Source: CBDANZ01 sp965197865
Lineage (GTDB): Bacteria > Acidobacteriota > Vicinamibacteria > Vicinamibacterales > CAVVIG01
Assembly: GCA_965197865.1 (NCBI GenBank)
Contig: CBDANZ010000003.1
Coordinates: forward strand, 434,001 to 498,000
DNA length: 64,000 nt
Direction of reading: 5' to 3'
The notes under the pieces are model-generated. The model was given only the letters and a program-made list of their open reading frames with translations, was not told the origin of the DNA and ran no database searches. The position numbers and the translations under genes are program-made. Below are positions 26,483 to 35,430 of this stretch, one piece after another. Position 1 is the first letter of the stretch; every line of letters begins with the position of its first letter.

Positions 26483-26571
26483 TGGTGCCGGAGGAGGGAA
26501 TCGAACCCTCACGGGGCGTAAACCCCACGGGATTTTGAGTCCCGCGCGTCTGCCAGTTTCACCACTCCGGC
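26483..26571 (-). tRNA. tRNA-Leu(CAA)
   Basis: A complete class II cloverleaf lies on the minus strand. The acceptor GCCGGAG pairs with CTCCGGC, and A73 is followed by encoded CCA (26485-26483). The anticodon loop CTCAAAA in stem CGGGA/TCCCG gives CAA, reading UUG (Leu). The variable arm is GTGGGGTTTACGCCCCGT-like, and the T arm is GAGGG-TTCGATT-CCCTC. Its 3' end faces the accessory interval, and a partial copy of the 3' end lies at 16030-16055. Confidence 0.95.
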
Positions 26572-26769
26572 CCGGCCAGCTCGGTCCCATCCTATCAACA
26601 ACTTACGCGGAGTGCTGGCTGGCATCAGCGCTTGCATCCGAGCGATAGTCCCCGGGAATTGTCCCCTGCGGGTTCGTCTCCGAGCTGCACCTTTGTTCTT
26701 GTGGATGATCGATGATCGACCTGATGGCATCAAGATCAAGGGCAGGAGCAGCCCTCGATAGCAGTAGGC

Positions 26770-27150
26770 CGTGATCGCATTCTATGGACCACGTCCCCGC
26801 CACATTCCCCTTCCGCATCCACACGGTCCCTACCGACCGTGGCCACGAGCTCCAGACTTGTCTTACTAGCACTTAGCTGACCAGGGTATCCGCCACGTCT
26901 ACATCAAGCCGCGTACCCCGCAGTTGAACGGCAAGGTCGAGCGCTCCCATCGCACCGACCAGCAGGAGTTCTATCAGCTACTCAGCCACAAGGGGGGACG
27001 TCGACCTGGAGCAACGCCTCGCGGAGTGGGAGCACTTCTACAACTATCATCGCCCGCACGGGGCGGTCGCGGACCGAACCCCGTCCGAAGCGCTGCGAGA
27101 ACGGTGACAGTAAGAGCGGCGACTGTCCTACGAGATCCGTTGCATCACAC
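26770..27150 (+). mobile_element. IS481-family transposase remnant, copy B
   Basis: Plus-strand pieces FPFRIHTVPTDRGHELQ, IRHVYIKPRTPQLNGKVERS, then QQEFYQLLSHKG, RLAEWEHFYNYHRPHGA and PSEALRER form the C-terminal half of the same IS481 transposase as copy A (8771-9312). A frame break falls near 26995. The shared sequence ends just after the stop codon, at about 27150. The N-terminal half is missing. Confidence 0.75.
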
Positions 27151-27198
27151 CTCACGCCTACGGGGGGGGCGGCAGCCATGCGTGGAGCATCTTCGCCG

Positions 27199-28392
27199 TC
27201 ATGCTTCTGGCGTGAGGTCCCCGGCTCCAGGCTGCGAGGCTGGGCGCTGTACGTTGGCGCCGCGCATCAAGACAATGAGCGCGCCGACCAGCGCCGCCAG
27301 GGCGAGCGTCATTAACTCGCCGGCGGCCGCGCGAAAAATCACGGCCGCACCGTAGCTCGTAATCATGCCAGCGACCAGCACAGCCAGCGCGCGCCGCCGT
27401 CCCGCCAAGCGGTACCAGAACGGCGCGCACGTCATCGCCACGGCAGGCAAGGCGAACGCGAGGTGGTGGACTTCCGATTTCGGCGAGGCCAGCGGGATCA
27501 CGGCGAGATACAGGCCGAAGGCATAGGCGTCGGTCGAGCGGCCCGGGCGCGCCGCCAGATCTGCGGCGGTCGCGACCCCCAGGGAAATCACCGCACCGCC
27601 GACCCGCAGCCATTCGGGGGGGACGCGGGAGTTCAGCCTCACAAGCATTCCGCCCACGCTGAAGTCCAACATCTCCGCCGGCCCCCCTGAGCCGAAGCTG
27701 CCCGCCAGGAATGACGACGCGTACGCGCCGACCTGCTCGAACATGGCAGGCCCCAGTACCAGAATCGGCAATAGCCACAGCGCCGTCGTAATCATGACTG
27801 CGGTAGCGCCAAAGCTCCAGCCTCCCCGTCGCAAATAGAACGGACCAAGGGCTGCTGGGACCATCTTGATCGCTATCGCTGCCGCCCACGCGGTCGCGCC
27901 TCGAACCGGCGCCGCGGCGCTAGTCGGACAAGCCCTCAAGGCGAAGATACACAACGCGAGGACGAAGAGGTTCACCTGACCGTTCCGGAGGTTGCTCTGA
28001 ATAACCGGGTACGCCGCCGCAAACAGCGCGCCGACAAACGGCGTAAGGTGTCTACCGTCGAGTACAGGATGGGCGGCGCGAATGATCTCGCGCGTGGACC
28101 ACACCAGAGCCGCAACCGACGCGGCGTACCACATGATCAGAGTCCAATCCTCGGGCAGGTACGTGAGGGGAATGAGCGCAAACGCCAAGAAGGGCGGATA
28201 CACGTAGGGGAAAGGTGAGGCGACGTCGTAGGGGTTGCCGCCGCGGGCAATCGCGTGCGCGGCCTGGAGGTACGTGGTCAAATCGATTCCACTGGGGCGG
28301 TGCGCCCGACTCCAGGTCTGCACGAAGAGAACGGACGCGCAGATTAGTCCAAGCGCCCAGATCACATGAATCCGATTCACTGATAGCGTCAC
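27199..28392 (-). CDS. GT87-family (DUF2029) membrane glycosyltransferase
   Basis: This 397-residue polytopic protein has about 9-11 transmembrane helices. GT87 features are an early Asp after the first helix (GIDLTTYLQAAHAIARGGNP) followed by YDVASPFPYVYPPFLAFAL, and NGQVNLFVLALC in the middle. Family members are polyprenol-phosphate-mannose-dependent mannosyltransferases acting on the outer face of the membrane. The frame is intact, immediately beyond the IS481 remnant. Confidence 0.8.
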   Translation of the reverse strand: MTLSVNRIHVIWALGLICASVLFVQTWSRAHRPSGIDLTTYLQAAHAIARGGNPYDVASPFPYVYPPFLAFALIPLTYLPEDWTLIMWYAASVAALVWSTREIIRAAHPVLDGRHLTPFVGALFAAAYPVIQSNLRNGQVNLFVLALCIFALRACPTSAAAPVRGATAWAAAIAIKMVPAALGPFYLRRGGWSFGATAVMITTALWLLPILVLGPAMFEQVGAYASSFLAGSFGSGGPAEMLDFSVGGMLVRLNSRVPPEWLRVGGAVISLGVATAADLAARPGRSTDAYAFGLYLAVIPLASPKSEVHHLAFALPAVAMTCAPFWYRLAGRRRALAVLVAGMITSYGAAVIFRAAAGELMTLALAALVGALIVLMRGANVQRPASQPGAGDLTPEA

Positions 28393-28499
28393 AATCTGAG
28401 CACCGCAGGCTGAGAGTTAATCGCCCGCTACACCCGCAGCGGCGCGCGCTCCAGAACGAGCAAATGGCGCGCCACGACCACTGTCACCACAACCGACGG

Positions 28500-28785
28500 T
28501 CAGAGGAACACGCCAAACGTCTTCACCCAGTCGACACCGTCGCGGCCGAACGTTTTGCCGGCTTCAGGCGCGAAAAACGTGCTGGCAGCGAAGAGGATCG
28601 GTGCCCGCCTGACAGATCGCCACTCGTTGTCTGGCCCTGTAGGGTGACCTAGGATCATGCCCGCCGCGCAAAGCGTCAGCAAGAAGCTCACGTAGTGGCG
28701 AACCCACGTGCGCTCGGAGAACCAGTATGAAGGCGGCCAGGCAACCGATCTCCACGACGTACACGGGCACCCGACATAGGGTCTT
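28500..28785 (-). pseudogene. Membrane protein fragment, frameshifted
   Basis: One minus frame gives VYVVEIGCLAAFILVLRAHV; the next continues HYVSFLLTLCAAGMILGHPT and GKTFGRDGVDWVKTFGVFL to a stop at 28500. It looks like the last part of a polytopic membrane protein. The family is not recognised. Confidence 0.35.
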
Positions 28786-28787
28786 GT

Positions 28788-28915
28788 GCGGGCACAGGGC
28801 CTTGATGGCAACGCTGCGGTCCAGGCGGGTGTCACGAGCCTTGTAGACCTCGCCTATGCCGCCAGCCCCGAGGGGCGCGCCAATCTCATAGGGCCCGAGG
28901 ACGGGTGCCAGGGGT
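28788..28915 (-). pseudogene. Ser/Thr protein kinase N-terminal remnant
   Basis: Minus-strand codons read LGPYEIGAPLGAGGIGEVYK and ARDTRLDRSVAIKAL, the glycine-rich loop and catalytic Lys region of a PknB-like kinase. The sequence is lost directly afterwards. With 11740-12160 this is the third kinase scrap in the accessory zone. Confidence 0.6.
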
Positions 28916-28976
28916 CAGAGCCACGGGTGGTGGCGCTGATTACAGACACGCTTGATCATCGATCAAGTAAGGTGCC

Positions 28977-29787
28977 TTACTGCTGGGCGGCCGGGAGCGT
29001 GGCCGGATCACCCGTGTTGAGGCACTGCAGGTGACCGAACCCGCCCTTGATCATCCCGCCGCTGGGGTCGATGTCGAACACGATGTTGTCCGGCCGCGCG
29101 TCGTCACCCGACACGCCCCCAACGCCGGCGAGATGATCGAGATCGAGATTTCTCCGAATGCGCCAGGCGATGCTGTGGTCGGCGCAGGACGTATCGCCGC
29201 TCCCCCCCAGCGCGCCGACCATTCGTTTGCCAGTGGCGAACAGGCCCAATCCCGCCGCCGAAGACATTGACCCCACCCTCACGGTTGCCGACCATCGGAT
29301 CCATCGGTGTACCGTGCCTCCCGTGTGGCCCGCGATACGCCACGTCCGTATCCACCGGATTCCTGAACTGCAGGCCGTATAGGCTTCCCCCTGGCTGCAC
29401 GGCGGCATACAGATTCGCGGTTGAAAGAGCCAGCCCGGTCGCCTGACCGGATCCGTCGGAATTCGATGAGGAGTCAAGACTGAACGCATTGGCGGTGCTC
29501 GCCTTCTGCGCCGAGATCACCCGGCTCCCCGGCCACTGGGCCGCGCGGTTCGCGCCCGAGAACGCCACGGCGCAGACGACGCCGGCGCGATCGACGAGGG
29601 TGGCCCACATCTGGTTGTTCAGCCCGCTCATTTCCTCGGCCGTGGCCTTGTCGAGCGCGGCCGTCAGCGCCGCATGATTCAGCAGCTCGCCGCATCCGGC
29701 GAGCTGCTAAGCGTTCGCGCTCCCCACCGCGCATGCAAGCCCCACAAGGGCGCCGGCCAAGTGGCCGAATGGCTGTCGCTCGAACAT
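28977..29787 (-). pseudogene. GlcG/HbpS-type heme-binding secreted protein, disrupted
   Basis: From the ATG at 29787 (GGAGG box just upstream) a signal peptide runs to GSANA, then a TAG. The frame goes on with ELLNHAALTAALDKATAEEM, NQMWATLVDRAGVVCAVAFS and AFSLDSSSNSDGSGQATGLA to VNVFGGG. A one-base frameshift follows and the rest (GLGLFATGKRMVGALGGSGD, CADHSIAWRIRRNL) is in another frame. The order matches GlcG/DUF336 heme-binding proteins. Two lesions are present. Confidence 0.65.
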
Positions 29788-29827
29788 GTGTCCTCCTTCC
29801 GAGCAACGGGCATCATTGGACCCTGGG

Positions 29828-29833
29828 ATTATA
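29828..29833 (-). promoter_or_regulatory. -10 promoter box for the GlcG-like gene
   Basis: A perfect TATAAT on the minus strand lies 41 bases before the ATG at 29787. No clear -35 is seen; the expected region overlaps the GC hairpin at 29848-29880. Confidence 0.4.
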
Positions 29834-29847
29834 GAGCGAACCATCGG

Positions 29848-29880
29848 CCCCCGGGCGGTTCTCGACACGCCGCCCGGGGG
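29848..29880. terminator. Strong GC-rich hairpin
   Basis: CCCCCGGGCGG and CCGCCCGGGGG form a perfect 11-bp stem with an 11-base loop. No T-run follows on either strand, so it may be a rho-assisted terminator or another structured element. It lies in the gap between the GlcG-like remnant and the CarD gene (29788-30138), which is otherwise without genes. Confidence 0.4.
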
Positions 29881-30138
29881 AACCCCTGTGCGTCCCGAAA
29901 GCGCACCGGAAGCGAGGTCTGTAGATGTGGTCGCAAGGTAGAGCGGGCTAGCCCCCTCACCGGGGCGGCGGCGGGGCTTCTTTGAGGAGGCGCAAGCCCG
30001 GCCGCCTCGCGGAAAGAGCCTTAGAGGGTGATTTCGGGCCGGTTGTCCGTTGTGTATGGGCCAGTACGTACGCTATGCTTATGAGACTGTCAGTACGTTT
30101 TCGGCCTTCCATACCGGGCTGCCTTTTGGGGGGGAATC

Positions 30139-30723
30139 GTGACATTTCAGGTCGGCGATAAGGTCATCTACCCGAATCATGGTTTGGGCATCGTCGAGCG
30201 CATCGAGGAGAAGACCATTTTCGGAACAACCGGCGGCTTTTACCACCTTCGGATCGTGGCCAACGAAACCGTCGTGCTTGTCCCCGTCACAAACGTTGAC
30301 GGCGTCGGCCTGCGCCGCGCGATCTGCGACGATGAAGTCGAGCGGCTGTTCCACCTGATCGCCGACGGCAAGATCGACAACCACCAGAACTGGAAGGGGC
30401 GCTTCAAGGACAACTCCGACAAGATGCGCAGCGGCTCGGTCTACGAGGTCGCCGATGTGCTCAAGAGCCTAACGTTTCTCGCCAAGTCCAAGAGCCTGTC
30501 GTTCCGCGAGAAGCGCATGCTCGATCGAGCGAAGTTCCTGATCATCTCGGAGGTCTCCGAGGTCCTGCAGGAGTCGGCGCCGGCCATCGAGGCGCGCGTG
30601 GAGCGCGCGCTCGAGCACTGCCTCATGACGAAAGCCCGCACGACCACTCGCGCGAAAGTGGTCAAGGCAGCTCCGCGCTCTCCGATGGCTACGACAGCTC
30701 GACGTGCGGCGCGCGCGTCATAG
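30139..30723 (+). CDS. CarD-family transcription regulator
   Basis: This 194-residue protein has a CarD/TRCF RNA-polymerase-interacting domain at residues 1-60 (FQVGDKVIYPNHGLGIVERI, then GGFYHLRIVANETVVLVPV). A helical DNA-binding part follows (SGSVYEVADVLKSLTFLAKS, LSFREKRMLDRAK), and the tail is basic and Ala/Lys-rich. CarD stabilises open promoter complexes, especially for rRNA genes. The GTG start at 30139 follows a GGGGGGG ribosome-binding stretch. CAGTACGT occurs twice just upstream (about 30062-30100). Confidence 0.9.
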   Translation: MTFQVGDKVIYPNHGLGIVERIEEKTIFGTTGGFYHLRIVANETVVLVPVTNVDGVGLRRAICDDEVERLFHLIADGKIDNHQNWKGRFKDNSDKMRSGSVYEVADVLKSLTFLAKSKSLSFREKRMLDRAKFLIISEVSEVLQESAPAIEARVERALEHCLMTKARTTTRAKVVKAAPRSPMATTARRAARAS

Positions 30724-30812
30724 GTCATAGAAAGTTAGAAGTTAGAGGTCAGAAGTCGAGAGTTGCAAGTCAACAACTTCAGCTTCTCACTTCTACCTTT
30801 TCACTTTTCACT

Positions 30813-31535
30813 TTGCTCACCGCCGCCGTCCGATCTGCTGCAACCTACTTCGCCGTTTCCCTTTACGTCCTGATTACCGGCCCGCCGGGAATGCTCCTGG
30901 CGACCATGTTCGGGTGGAAGAGGCTGCTGTATGTACTGGGTCACGGCGGCGTTCGCCTCGGTCTTGCGCTGAGCGGCATCCGGTACCACGTCGTCGGCAC
31001 CGAGCATCTGCCGCTCGACCGTGCTGCCGTGTACTGCGCGAACCATCAGAGCAACGTCGACCCGCCGGTACTGTTTGACGCGCTGCACCCGCGGATGCAT
31101 ATCCTCTACAAGCACGAGATCGATCGGATCCCGATCCTGGCGCGGGCGTTCCGGCTCGGCGGCTTCATTCCCATCCAACGACGCAACAAGGAAGCGGCCA
31201 TGCAATCGATTGAGGCCGGCGCCGCCTCGATTCGGGCCGGCAACTCGTTTCTCATCTTCCCAGAGGGAACCCGCAGCCAGACCGACCAGTTGCTCCCGTT
31301 CAAGAAGGGCGGCTTTGTGATGGCCATCAAGGCGCAAGCCCCGATCGTTCCGGTGGCGGTCCAGGGGGGACGCGCGGCCATGCGCAAGGGGAGCTGGATC
31401 ATCCGTCCGGTCACGGTGAGCCTGCGCGTCAGCGACCCGATCGAAACCTCCGGCTTCTCGCTGGCTGATCGCGACCAGCTCATTCACCGCGTCCGCCGCG
31501 AGCTAGAGAGGTCGCTGGCGCTCGGACCGGCCTAA
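30813..31535 (+). CDS. 1-acyl-sn-glycerol-3-phosphate acyltransferase (PlsC-like)
   Basis: This 240-residue membrane-associated enzyme has an N-terminal hydrophobic segment and PlsC motifs: NHQSNVD (NHx4D type, about residues 77-83), RLGGFIPIQRR, FPEGTRS and the VPVAVQGG region. It acylates lysophosphatidic acid in phospholipid synthesis. The proposed start is a TTG at 30813. The region before it (30724-30812) carries AGAAGTTAGAGGTCAGAAGT-type short repeats and no gene. Confidence 0.85.
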   Translation: MLTAAVRSAATYFAVSLYVLITGPPGMLLATMFGWKRLLYVLGHGGVRLGLALSGIRYHVVGTEHLPLDRAAVYCANHQSNVDPPVLFDALHPRMHILYKHEIDRIPILARAFRLGGFIPIQRRNKEAAMQSIEAGAASIRAGNSFLIFPEGTRSQTDQLLPFKKGGFVMAIKAQAPIVPVAVQGGRAAMRKGSWIIRPVTVSLRVSDPIETSGFSLADRDQLIHRVRRELERSLALGPA

Positions 31536-31546
31536 GAGGGGAAGTC

Positions 31547-32668
31547 CTACGTTCCGCCCGTCATGAACGTGAGCGTCCAGGGCTTAAGCGGTTGCTGATC
31601 CATTCCCAAGATCCCTTCGACCAGATCGACCTGCACGGTTCGGAACCGATCCAGATCTTTGACGAAGCGAATCTCCAGTCCACGTGTACCGGGAAGATAC
31701 TGCGCCCTGAACTCCACGAGCGGCGTGTCCAGCTCGCCGCGCGCCTTCGTTTCCGCCTCGACGTAGTGAACCCTGACGCGGCCCTTGAACGTCGCCGGGT
31801 TGATGTCGCGTGAGAACTGAACGCGGACATTCGTAGCCGGCGCGACATCGGTCTCGTCCGCGGTCGGCGCGCTGAACAGCACTTCAGGCGGAGGTGCGGC
31901 CGGCACGCGGATGGGCGCATCGGCGGTCGTATCGACGAGCGGCTTCGCCAGGTTGAGGCTACCTGCCGTCGCGTCCAGCCACTGCAGGCCGCGTCCGTGC
32001 TGGAGGGTACCGCTCACCTGAAGCCAGCGTCCCGTGTCCATTCGGGCGTCGAGCGCCAGATCGAAATCCTTCCCGCGCGGGCGCATATTGATCACCCAGA
32101 TCGCGGCATCGCCTGCGCGCAGGACGAAGTCGTAGCGGCTGCGGGCAGGCGCGTCGGGCAGATCGCCGAGCAGATTGCGGCCGGTAAACTGGCCCGTGAT
32201 CGTCACTTTCTGATCGACGTAGCGCGCAGGGAAGAGCACCATCGAGCGGATCGAAGGCGCCAGCGGGAGAGACGCCGGCGCCACCGCGCTCGCGATGATG
32301 GCCGTCACCTCACCAGGCCTCGGCCAACTGCCTTCCCGGTCGATCTGGAACGTGCGGCGCAGGTCGTAGCCCGCAAGCCGCGGGTCGTCGGCGGTCATAC
32401 GGCCGACGTCCCAGAACTGGCCGCGGATCTCGGCCGGTTCGTCAGGCACGTTGCCGCTGAAGACAACCCGCACCGATCCGGACCCGTCGCCCAGCCACAG
32501 ACCGCCGGAATCGCGAACCGTCACTTTTCCCACGACAATAATCGGGCGCAGATGGTAGAAAGCGGGATAGGCGACCAGCGCCGCGAGGTTCGTGACCCGG
32601 CGCTGAGCCGGCTGCGCCGAGACGGTCGCGGCGACCGAGAGAGACAACAGGACAGCTCGAAGCTTCAT
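31547..32668 (-). CDS. Secreted protein with Ig-like C-terminal domain
   Basis: This is a 373-residue protein with a signal peptide (residues 1-18, ending VSA). The N-terminal half is beta-rich, with an OB-like sequence (RPIIVVGKVTVRDSGGLWLG) repeated in weaker form at VDQKVTITGQFTGRNLLGDL. The C-terminal about 100 residues (FSAPTADETDVAPATNVRVQ, FSRDINPATFKGRVRV) match a bacterial Ig-like (Big_5) domain. Such proteins are exported; a specific role is not evident. It is convergent with the acyltransferase, 11 bases apart. Confidence 0.65.
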   Translation of the reverse strand: MKLRAVLLSLSVAATVSAQPAQRRVTNLAALVAYPAFYHLRPIIVVGKVTVRDSGGLWLGDGSGSVRVVFSGNVPDEPAEIRGQFWDVGRMTADDPRLAGYDLRRTFQIDREGSWPRPGEVTAIIASAVAPASLPLAPSIRSMVLFPARYVDQKVTITGQFTGRNLLGDLPDAPARSRYDFVLRAGDAAIWVINMRPRGKDFDLALDARMDTGRWLQVSGTLQHGRGLQWLDATAGSLNLAKPLVDTTADAPIRVPAAPPPEVLFSAPTADETDVAPATNVRVQFSRDINPATFKGRVRVHYVEAETKARGELDTPLVEFRAQYLPGTRGLEIRFVKDLDRFRTVQVDLVEGILGMDQQPLKPWTLTFMTGGT

Positions 32669-32723
32669 ATGTTAGGTGTATCGGTGGCGACGCGGACCTG
32701 AAATGCCCGCGCTACGTCCACCG

Positions 32724-34682
32724 CTAGAGCTTCTTTCCTGCCGCGCGGCCGAGGATCGCTCCGAGCACGGCGAATAGAAGCGCGCCGGCGATCATCCCCG
32801 ACGCGCCGTCGTGCAGGAACGAGATGGGCGCCAGTGCCTCCGCGCCGTCGGCCTCCGGGACGAGGTTATTTCCGAAAAGGGCCGCGTAGAGGATGCCGGT
32901 CAACGCGCCGCCGGCAATAAGGCCCGAACTGAAGAGCGTACCGGAGCCGACTTCCGACTCTTCCTTGATGCCGGTCTTCCCCTCGACGTACGCGCGCATG
33001 AGTCCACCGGCGAAAATCGGCGCCGTCGTCGCGATGGGCAGGTACGTGCCGACGGCAAACGAAAGCGAGTGGATCCCGCAGAGCTCCAGCGTCACGGAAA
33101 TGAAAATGCCGACGAGCACGAGCCCCCACGGCAGGTTCTGGTTGAGCAGCCCGTTGATAATCTTCGCCATTAGCGTTGCCTGCGGCGCGGGCAGCGCGGC
33201 CGATCCGACGCCCATCACTCGATGCAGATACAGCGTCGTTATGCCGATGATAAACGCCGACGTGATCACCCCGATCACCAGGCCGATCTGCTGGTAGAGG
33301 GGCGTGGCCCCGACAATGTAGCCGGTTCTGAGATCTTGCGAGGTGGCGCCGGCATTGGCGGCAGCAATGCACACCACGGCCCCCACGCAGATGGCGACGG
33401 GGGCGTAAACATCGCCGGTCCATCCCAGCGCGACGAAGATCGTGCACGTAAGGATCAGCGTCGCGATCGTCATTTCGGAAACAGGGTTTGAAGAGGATCC
33501 GATCAAGCCGGTGATGCGCGAGGAGACGGTCACGAAGAAGAAGCCGAAGATGATGACAAGCACCGCGGCGAGGAAGTTCCCCTGCATCGGCATCCTCGGC
33601 GCAACGGCCAGGAAGAGCACGAGGAGCAGCGAGCCGCCGACCACAACGAACAGCGGCATATCGCGCTCGGTGCGCGCTGTGGTGGCGGCTCCCAGGCTGC
33701 CCCCGAAACCCTTCACGCTTTCACGGAATGACGAGATGATGGTTGGTATCGTCCGAGCCAGTGTGATCAGCCCGGCCGCCAGCACGGCCCCCGCGCCGAT
33801 GTAGCGGATATAGGCGCTCCACAACTGCGAGGCGCTCATTTCCGAAATGCGGAGCCCGCTTGCCGGCACCGGCGGAAAGGGTCCCGGCATATAGCCGCCG
33901 AGGATGGACAGCAGAGGCAGCAACGCCAGCCAGGACAGCACGCTGCCCGCGACCATGACACCGGCGATGCGCGGCCCGATGACATAGCCGACACCCATGT
34001 ACTCGGGCGAGACGTCCACGTTCAACGTCGCGTTCGGGAAAAAGCTCGTCCGGCTCATGCTGTGGCCCACAGTCGTCGGGAAGACCTGAAAGATCCACGA
34101 CAGCGACTTCCACAGCGCCCCGATCCCCACGCCTTGAAATACCGTACGCGCCAGCGAGCCGCCTCGTTCGCCCGCGACCAGCACCTCGGCGCACGCCGTG
34201 CCCTCGGGGTACGGCAGCACGCCGTGCTCCTTTACGATGAGCGCGCGCCGCAGCGGCACCATCATGAGGACGCCGAGGATGCCCCCCGCGAAGGCCAGCA
34301 CCGTGATCTGGAAATAGTTGAAGAAGTCGGGGCCGTGCGGCGTGAGGAAGATCAGCGCCGGCACGGTGAAGACGACACCCGCGGCCACCGACTCGCCGGC
34401 CGATCCAATCGTCTGCACGATGTTGTTTTCGAGAATCGTCGAGCCACCGAGCCGTTTGAGCACGGAAATCGCCAGCACGGCGATAGGGATCGAGGCGCTC
34501 ACCGTCAGGCCCGCGCGCAAACCGAGGTAGACGGTGGACGCTCCGAAGAGGAGGCCGAACACCGCGCCGATGACGATCGCTTTGAGCGTGAATTCGGCGG
34601 GCGACTCGGCGGCCGCCACGTACGGCTGAAACATCGTCGGCGCCGGCGTGGCCGGCACGGGGGGCGGTAGGGCCCTGGCCAC
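32724..34682 (-). CDS. OPT-family oligopeptide/metal-chelate transporter
   Basis: This 652-residue protein has about 14-16 transmembrane helices. Family blocks include FTLKAIVIGAVFGLLFGAST, LGLRAGLTVSASIPIAVLAI, the NIVQTIGSAGESVAAGVVFT signature near the N-terminus and YPEGTACAEVL. It belongs to the prokaryotic OPT group that imports small peptides or metal chelates by proton symport. The start lies very close to the divergent Rex gene, so the two share a control region, which makes redox control by Rex conceivable. Confidence 0.9.
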   Translation of the reverse strand: MARALPPPVPATPAPTMFQPYVAAAESPAEFTLKAIVIGAVFGLLFGASTVYLGLRAGLTVSASIPIAVLAISVLKRLGGSTILENNIVQTIGSAGESVAAGVVFTVPALIFLTPHGPDFFNYFQITVLAFAGGILGVLMMVPLRRALIVKEHGVLPYPEGTACAEVLVAGERGGSLARTVFQGVGIGALWKSLSWIFQVFPTTVGHSMSRTSFFPNATLNVDVSPEYMGVGYVIGPRIAGVMVAGSVLSWLALLPLLSILGGYMPGPFPPVPASGLRISEMSASQLWSAYIRYIGAGAVLAAGLITLARTIPTIISSFRESVKGFGGSLGAATTARTERDMPLFVVVGGSLLLVLFLAVAPRMPMQGNFLAAVLVIIFGFFFVTVSSRITGLIGSSSNPVSEMTIATLILTCTIFVALGWTGDVYAPVAICVGAVVCIAAANAGATSQDLRTGYIVGATPLYQQIGLVIGVITSAFIIGITTLYLHRVMGVGSAALPAPQATLMAKIINGLLNQNLPWGLVLVGIFISVTLELCGIHSLSFAVGTYLPIATTAPIFAGGLMRAYVEGKTGIKEESEVGSGTLFSSGLIAGGALTGILYAALFGNNLVPEADGAEALAPISFLHDGASGMIAGALLFAVLGAILGRAAGKKL

Positions 34683-34727
34683 GGCCCGGATACTAGCATG
34701 GCGTTTTGCTACAATCGGCCGTCGCTT

Positions 34728-35411
34728 GTGAACGCCCCGAACAAAGCGCCGGTGAGGGCCTCCAGGGCGAAGCCAGGCGCCGATCAGGTCTCCGAGCTCA
34801 CGACGAACCGGCTGTCGGTCTACCTGCGGTGTCTCAACCAGCTCGAGGGCGCCGGCGTCTGCGCGATCTCCTCGAAGGCGCTAGCCGATCAGTTCCATCT
34901 GAACGCCGCCCAGATTCGCAAGGACCTAGCGTACTTCGGCGAGTTCGGCGTGCGCGGCGTCGGGTATTACGTCCGCGATCTCAGGCGTAACCTTCGGCAG
35001 ATTCTCGGGCTTGATCGCATGTTGCGGGTTGCCATCATCGGCGCCGGGAACCTCGGCCTCGCGCTCGCCGATTATCCAGGCTTCCGTCAGGAAGGGTTCG
35101 AGATCACGGCGCTCTTCGACAGTTTGAGCGAGAAAGTGAGTCAGAAGTCTCGGGGCGGGGTGCCAATTTACGACATTCACGACCTCAGGAAGCTCGCGCG
35201 GCGCGACGCCATCAGCATTGTCGTGATTGCGGTTCCCGCCGCCTCGGCTCAGCACGTGGTGGATCTCGTCGTCGCCTCAGGAATCAAGGCCGTGCTCAAC
35301 TTCTCGCCGGGCGCGCTTCAGGCGCCGCCCGACGTGAAGCTCAAGAACGTCGACCTGACGGTGTCGCTCGAGAGCCTGTCCTTCTATCTTGCCCGAGGTG
35401 ATGAAACGTAG
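34728..35411 (+). CDS. rex: Redox-sensing transcriptional repressor Rex
   Basis: Rex senses NADH/NAD+ and represses fermentation and respiration genes. The N-terminal winged helix (RLSVYLRCLNQLEGAGVCAI, QIRKDLAYFGEFGVRGVGYY) and the Rossmann domain (LRVAIIGAGNLGLALADY) are both clear, with the family-typical end FSPGALQAPPDV. A TACAAT box lies at about 34709-34714, downstream of an ATG at 34698, so the GTG at 34728 is preferred. The ATG remains possible and would add 10 residues. Downstream is moaC, only 19 bases away. Confidence 0.88.
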   Translation: MNAPNKAPVRASRAKPGADQVSELTTNRLSVYLRCLNQLEGAGVCAISSKALADQFHLNAAQIRKDLAYFGEFGVRGVGYYVRDLRRNLRQILGLDRMLRVAIIGAGNLGLALADYPGFRQEGFEITALFDSLSEKVSQKSRGGVPIYDIHDLRKLARRDAISIVVIAVPAASAQHVVDLVVASGIKAVLNFSPGALQAPPDVKLKNVDLTVSLESLSFYLARGDET

Positions 35412-35430
35412 ACTAAGGGGCGCCTACGCT

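Noticed and set aside
24338..29787. In-frame TAG codons in several otherwise good frames (24503, the GlcG-like gene, the kinase end near 12019, IS481 copy A) as possible amber recoding
   Set aside because: Many intact genes here end in TAG (ketosynthase, sugar dehydrogenase, RRM protein, POT transporter). Most of the interrupted frames also carry frameshifts, and no pyrrolysine-type signal or machinery is seen.
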